64,000 bases of DNA from Lingula anatina (lineage: Eukaryota; Brachiopoda; Lingulata; Lingulida; Lingulidae), in NCBI RefSeq assembly GCF_001039355.2, contig NW_019776150.1, positions 2,314-66,313 on the forward strand, in the 5' to 3' direction. Shown piece by piece: positions 58,893 to 64,000 of the stretch. Within the stretch, counting starts at the first letter, position 1; each line of letters starts with the position of its first letter. Under the pieces are notes generated by a model, which was not told where the DNA came from, ran no database searches, and saw nothing but the letters and a program-made list of their open reading frames with translations. The position numbers were made by a program, and so were the translations under genes.

Positions 58893-61800
58893 ATGCCTGA
58901 TGAGGCAGTGACCCCAGTGGTTACTAACCATACTGCTGAGGCCTCCCAAGGGGAACCAACAGACTGGAGTCATGTGCTGGCAGAGTTTACTGGGATGGAG
59001 GAACTGCAAGCCCCTATAAGGGCTTCTGCAAGGATCAAAGTAAGTTGTCATTTCTTGTTTAAAACAAATATATATCTATTATATAGATATTTTATTGGTT
59101 TGAATTTCTATAAAGAAAGAAATTTATTGTCATATATAAAAAAATAGTATCAAGGACATTTGATGTCTTATGATAGTTTTTGATCAGCTTGATAAAAGGT
59201 GAACTTTATAGTTTATATTCATAAATTGTTTCAATTGGTAAAAACCAAAAATGTATTCATGATAATCCAGGGCTGGTCTGTTAGAATAATGTCATGTGCT
59301 TGCATGTCTTCTTCCAGTACACCAGTTTGTCTGTTTCAAAGCAGTACATTGCCCTGGGATCCACCACTGGTGCTGTATACATCTTCCAGAAGAGTGCATT
59401 GAAATACCTCCAGTTGCTGTCATCAGAAACTGTAAGATATGACACAATTAATGATATGCTTCTTATTTAGCCTACATGTGTTGTATAGCTGTTGCTTTAA
59501 TATACCTATACCATGTTATTCACAGTAAGATGATTGCAAATGAGATTAGAAGTACTGCTGTACATTCAAACTAAAATATTTCACTAATTTTATATTATAT
59601 TATATATATTATATTATCATCATAGGAAGGCTCCGTGATTAAAGTGGAATTTTCTCCTGATGATGAAATATGTGCCTATGCAACCAGGTAAATGCAGTAA
59701 TACACTTTGAAGACTTAAAGGCAGCCATAGTTGCAAATCATGCCAATTTGTTGGCTGTTGTTGATACTCATTAAAAAGTTCAAAGTGCTCATTCATAAGT
59801 ATACATGATCAGTCAGCATTTTATAGGAATGCACATGTGATAAAAGAAAATTTGTTTGTTTTATAGCAAAGGATATGTTGTTGTCATGGAGCTCAATATT
59901 AGTAAAAGGGGCAAACCAGAGCGTCTGAGGCTTTCTGTAGACCACAAGAATGCTACTATAACATCTCTTTGCTGGAATGATCTTGGGACAAGGCTCTTTA
60001 TAGGGGATAACACTGGAAAAGTAACAGCAGCTAACATTTCAACTTCCAAGGTAAGAAATACTCAAAAATTTGTATGAAAATGAATTGATGTGTTCATCCC
60101 CACCCCTTTCCCCTTATTGTGACCTCTTAGGGCGTCATATATTATCACTGTTATCATTAATGAGGAGGTGTTGGAATTCAGAAATTTAATGAAGAGGCAC
60201 ATAATAATAGACTGGGTGACCAGAAGTGCTTAAATTACTGCAAAATAGGTCTGGCTGAGTATGAACCCAATCACTCTTTTTGATACATATCACTGTAGTA
60301 GTAATACTCGAAATCCAAGTGCTTTATTCAGTTGTTGAAATAAGATAAACCAGTACTTTACTATTTACATATAATGTCACCATTTATCTCAGATAACGCT
60401 GAATGAGGGACGGATTTAGTATTGTTAAATGATAAGCATATTGTATTTGTTCATATAGTAGGTGGTATATATATTATGAACTGAATTGTTATAGTTGTAA
60501 TCATGTGCATGCAATATGTGTTTGTGCACATATTAAATTGAAGAATTTTTGGTCTTTCCCAATTCAACTACTCAAAATGCCTTTTATTCAAACTACTTTG
60601 AGGTATGCTATGCATGTTTTCAAATGTCTCAAAGTCATTATTATGTCTGAATATCCTGTAAAACTACTTACCTTTTCCTATTCAGATATAAGTATTAGAT
60701 GTCTATGTTTCCTTTTGAAATGTCAGGAAGGCTATAGTGGTTTTAATTTAATCATGATTCACTTAGAACCAAGTTATTTGATTAAATGTGGTACAAATCA
60801 TTGAGCAAGAATTTGTGAGTAGGAGAATTTTGTTTCTTATTGAAAAACTAGATTTGGTCCTGCATAGGTAACCTTTAAACTCATTCATAAGCAAAGTACA
60901 TTGGATGCCAAAGTGAATATATGTATATATAGTTGTGGTTCATTGGTTTGACAGTTATGGTGTAACTTTTCTAAAAAATTAGTTAACATTGAATTACAGT
61001 TGAGTGATTGTTTTCCTTGTTATTTTCAGGCTAAAGATCTGATCAAACTCCCCTCAGAGGTCATCTTGAGATTGGACTCAGCTGTGGTCCAGATGGACTT
61101 TTTGGATGGAAAGTTGCTTATTTCTACTCTTACCAAGAGTTATCTCTGTAACACAGTCAAGTAAGACAATTATTTGCAATTTAAATAGCCTTATTATTGT
61201 TTTATACATATTTTAGTATTGAATGACCAATTATAGTAATCTTTGAACTGGACTATCAAAGTCATAAAACAGTATAATTATCTACAGTGCTCTTGATTTA
61301 AGTTGCAGCTTTTGGTTTTAAGCATTATTAAAACATTTATCCCCTATTTTTCAGACAAACTTTCACACAGATAGGTAAAAAAGCAAGGTAGGTCACATGA
61401 ATTTTGAAAATTGAAAAATATGTTCCTTGATTGCAATTCCACTGTCAATTGATTTCACAAAACATTTGCTTTAAGGAGCTTTAAGGATATATTTTTTAAT
61501 CATCAGTTATTTTTGCTTTTATCTGCTTTCCAGGGATGGCAGATATGGTTCCTGCTTCTTCCATGGACCAAAAATACCAAATCCTATCATCTACTGCTCC
61601 CGACCTGGGTCCAGGATGTGGGAGGTAGGTATTTATTTAGGTAGCTCTTTGATATCGCTACTTAGGTTTGTAGAAGAAATAATTTTATTATTACTATTTC
61701 GTGACTTTTATTTATTTTACTGCCACATATCCATTGTTATGATATGAAGCAGTTGCAACAATGATTCACTGTGACAACTGTAAGTTCTACCCAACATCTT

Positions 61801-64000
61801 TGTTTTTCTTAGGTTGATGGTGAGGGCAATGTTCTGAACACACACCAGTTTAAACAACTTCTAGCTATCCCTTCCATGCCAGTTATCTCATACAGGTTAG
61901 TCAGCTGCTTGTTTTCTTATACTAGATATGATGATCTTGGGGTATTAATACTAGTATGGCTGTCCTTTTCATTTTCTTAATGATACTAGTTTTTGTGAAG
62001 TACATTTTTATATTCCATGTAATGATTGGGGAAAAGGAATTTTTTGCCACTAGAGAAAAATAACTTTCTTTAAACCAATTATTATTCTTTTTCCATAGGT
62101 GCACAGATGAGATACCAGACATTTCTACTGATCGTCAAGGCACACCTCTGTCCACTAACTTGCCAGTATTATTGTTGTCTGGGTAAGAAATTTTTTTACT
62201 GTAGTTTGCTTTCATGGATACTGCTGGTAATTTTCCAACCGAGAGTGATTTCCATGAGGTTATTTGAGTATTTTAGATGTGGCCATTGTTCACCATTTGA
62301 AACTGAGGAAAGAACAATATCTTGGATAATTTTTTGCTTAAATAATTATTACAGAGAACAGTTCCTTCTCTCATGGTCTGAAAAAGGCATTTATGTATTT
62401 GACCCAGCTAATGTCAAAGTGGTGCTATGGACCAATCAATTCCAAGGTAATATTTGTGTTTTGAGATTGTAACTTGTGTAATTTCATATTTTGGTGTTAG
62501 TGAACAGTAAATTAATATATTTCAATAAATTAAATCAAAATGCGGTTTATTTGTTTTTCACTTACTCTTTAGAATATTGTTATTGTATTGAATTAAACTT
62601 CTCTTTTTTGAAAAAAATAATGATTAGTAAACTTTGATTGTTTTCAGATATAGAAGCTTTGCAGTGTCACAATAGTGATGTTTACTTTCTACATGGTGGT
62701 AGTAAAGTGACTAAACTATCTATTATGCCTGTGGAAAAATGTGTCCTGAAACTCTTCGTCAAACAACAATGGAAAAAGTGTGCTCAACTTTGTGTGAGGT
62801 TTGCTAACATTATCATCAGTGCTGGTAGTAGGCGTCATGTAACAGAAGCCATGTTGAGTGACTTACGTGACCACCTTCATGCTTTGAACATGGGAGAGCT
62901 GGCAATGAAAGTAGAAGATATTATTATAAAACTGGAGCCTGATAACCATGACAAAAGTGGCTCATCCTTGAGTAGTCGAAGAAGTAGCGGATCTTCTTTA
63001 GAGAGCATGAAGTTGGAATCTGGGATCTATGTGGTCAATTCTAAACCCAAGAAAAAAGCTGAGAACGACAGGAAATCTAGCAGAGTAGCTACCCCAACAA
63101 ATAACAGTCCTCCTAGTAAGATACCCTCACCAAATGAAAAAAATGATGATACCATCTCAGTTGATTTACCCGATGGAAAAGAAAGCCAAGCAATCAGTCA
63201 ATATCCAAATGGTTCTCCAGCAAACACAAACTTAGAAACAAGCAAGGACGTTGACATAACTCCTAGCAAATCTGAATCAGATCTTGCAAAGCCTTTATCC
63301 ACAAAGGAGGCCACAATCATTATAAGTGAGGTTACACCAGCTGCTGAGTTGACCACTTCTCATGTGCAGAGAAGTTCCTCTGGGTCTAGTTTGCACAGTG
63401 CTCACAGTGCTGATGCTGTGCCACTAAAGAGAAAGCTGTCCTCAGAGAGTCTGGTCAGCTTGGAACAAAAGAGCCACAGTAGTACTAGTAGCAGGAGGGG
63501 GTCTTTAACAAGCATATCAAGTGGAGATGTGATACAGTCTAGACCAGGTTTGTTGCTTTTTGGTTTTATGCACAGTTTCATTTAATGTTAATACCTGTTC
63601 ATACTTTATATTACAGTATAATGTTTATTATGTCCCGATTTAAAATGTTTGTTTGTTAATTTTTGCCTTCCTAGTGTAACTGTTAAGTTGAAAAACTTGA
63701 TATATTGCCTCATTAATTTCAGAATCTGTAGAAATTGTAGTGAGATCAAGAAAACCAAACAAGCTGAAAAAGAAGAGAGGTAGCTCTCCAGCATTACTCA
63801 CAGCATGTAAATACATTACTGTTATATTCAACTAGTACCTGTATACCCAAAAAAATTTCTTGCAGTAAATTATTGTTTACACACTGATATGATAGTGTTA
63901 TGAAAGCTAGATTTCTACTGATTGACATTGTTCACAGAGCTGTCCTATGCAATGTCTTGAGCTATCTTGACTGGTTTTTCAGCACACCCAGAGAAAGTGC
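58893..64000 (+). CDS. HPS5: HPS5 (BLOC-2 subunit), 5' part, runs off the window
   Basis: Exons: 58893-59039, 59318-59431, 59626-59687, 59867-60050, 61030-61160, 61355-61387, 61534-61624, 61813-61895, 62099-62182, 62355-62446, 62648-63547, 63723-63806 and 63983 onward; phases all agree. HPS5 is a subunit of BLOC-2, which directs cargo from endosomes to lysosome-related organelles such as pigment granules. The N-terminal beta-propeller matches the family closely: [109 protein letters not shown]. After it come [20 protein letters not shown] and a Ser-rich stretch ([14 protein letters not shown]) in a 900-bp exon. The propeller and linker are covered; the C-terminal helical half lies outside. 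Start chosen at the first ATG of the exon that opens the frame. Confidence 0.95.

Overview
The window is nuclear DNA of an animal: AT-rich, dense in short introns with GT-AG borders, and rich in microsatellites and small inverted-repeat transposons. Conserved metazoan genes (RFC2, CENPQ, CHFR, WDR76, HPS5) sit beside lineage-specific immunity-type genes (a DED/NB-ARC/TPR protein, a Roco-type COR exon) and a GT92 glycosyltransferase. This mix, with frequent ACATGTA words, suggests a marine lophotrochozoan, probably a bivalve mollusc. That assignment is inference. All exon structures were derived by hand from splice signals and checked for phase continuity.

Layout. 2.2-4.2 kb (+): 3' part of an unrecognised gene with a KH-like segment. 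3.9-12.06 kb is block A and 15.02-20.2 kb is block B, near-identical copies that both carry a two-exon gene for a secreted eight-cysteine peptide (-) and a broken RFC2 copy (-). Between them lies a segment bounded by single N bases (12059, 15021) holding an isolated COR-domain exon. 21.4-26.4 kb (-): ten-exon NLR-like gene, DED + NB-ARC + helical repeats, 1005 aa. 28.9-30.3 kb (+): GT92 glycosyltransferase. 30.4-36.9 kb is block C, the intact relative of A and B, with a third, more diverged peptide gene and complete RFC2 (-, 9 exons, 359 aa). RFC2 is head-to-head with CENPQ (+, 9 exons, 245 aa), which converges on CHFR (-, 20 exons, 682 aa), which is head-to-head with WDR76 (+, 14 exons, 532 aa). 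From 58.9 kb HPS5 (+) runs off the right edge.

Shared themes. RFC2 (clamp loader), CENPQ (kinetochore), CHFR (mitotic checkpoint ligase) and WDR76 (DNA-damage/chromatin WD protein) form a cell-cycle cluster of two divergent pairs. The RFC2/CENPQ promoter holds a palindromic E2F site. The main candidate for something undescribed is the peptide family: signal exon plus mature exon, cysteine pattern C-x3-C-x6-C-x3-C used twice, with the signal exon better conserved than the mature exon. A second major point is technical: A and B may be two haplotypes assembled in series.
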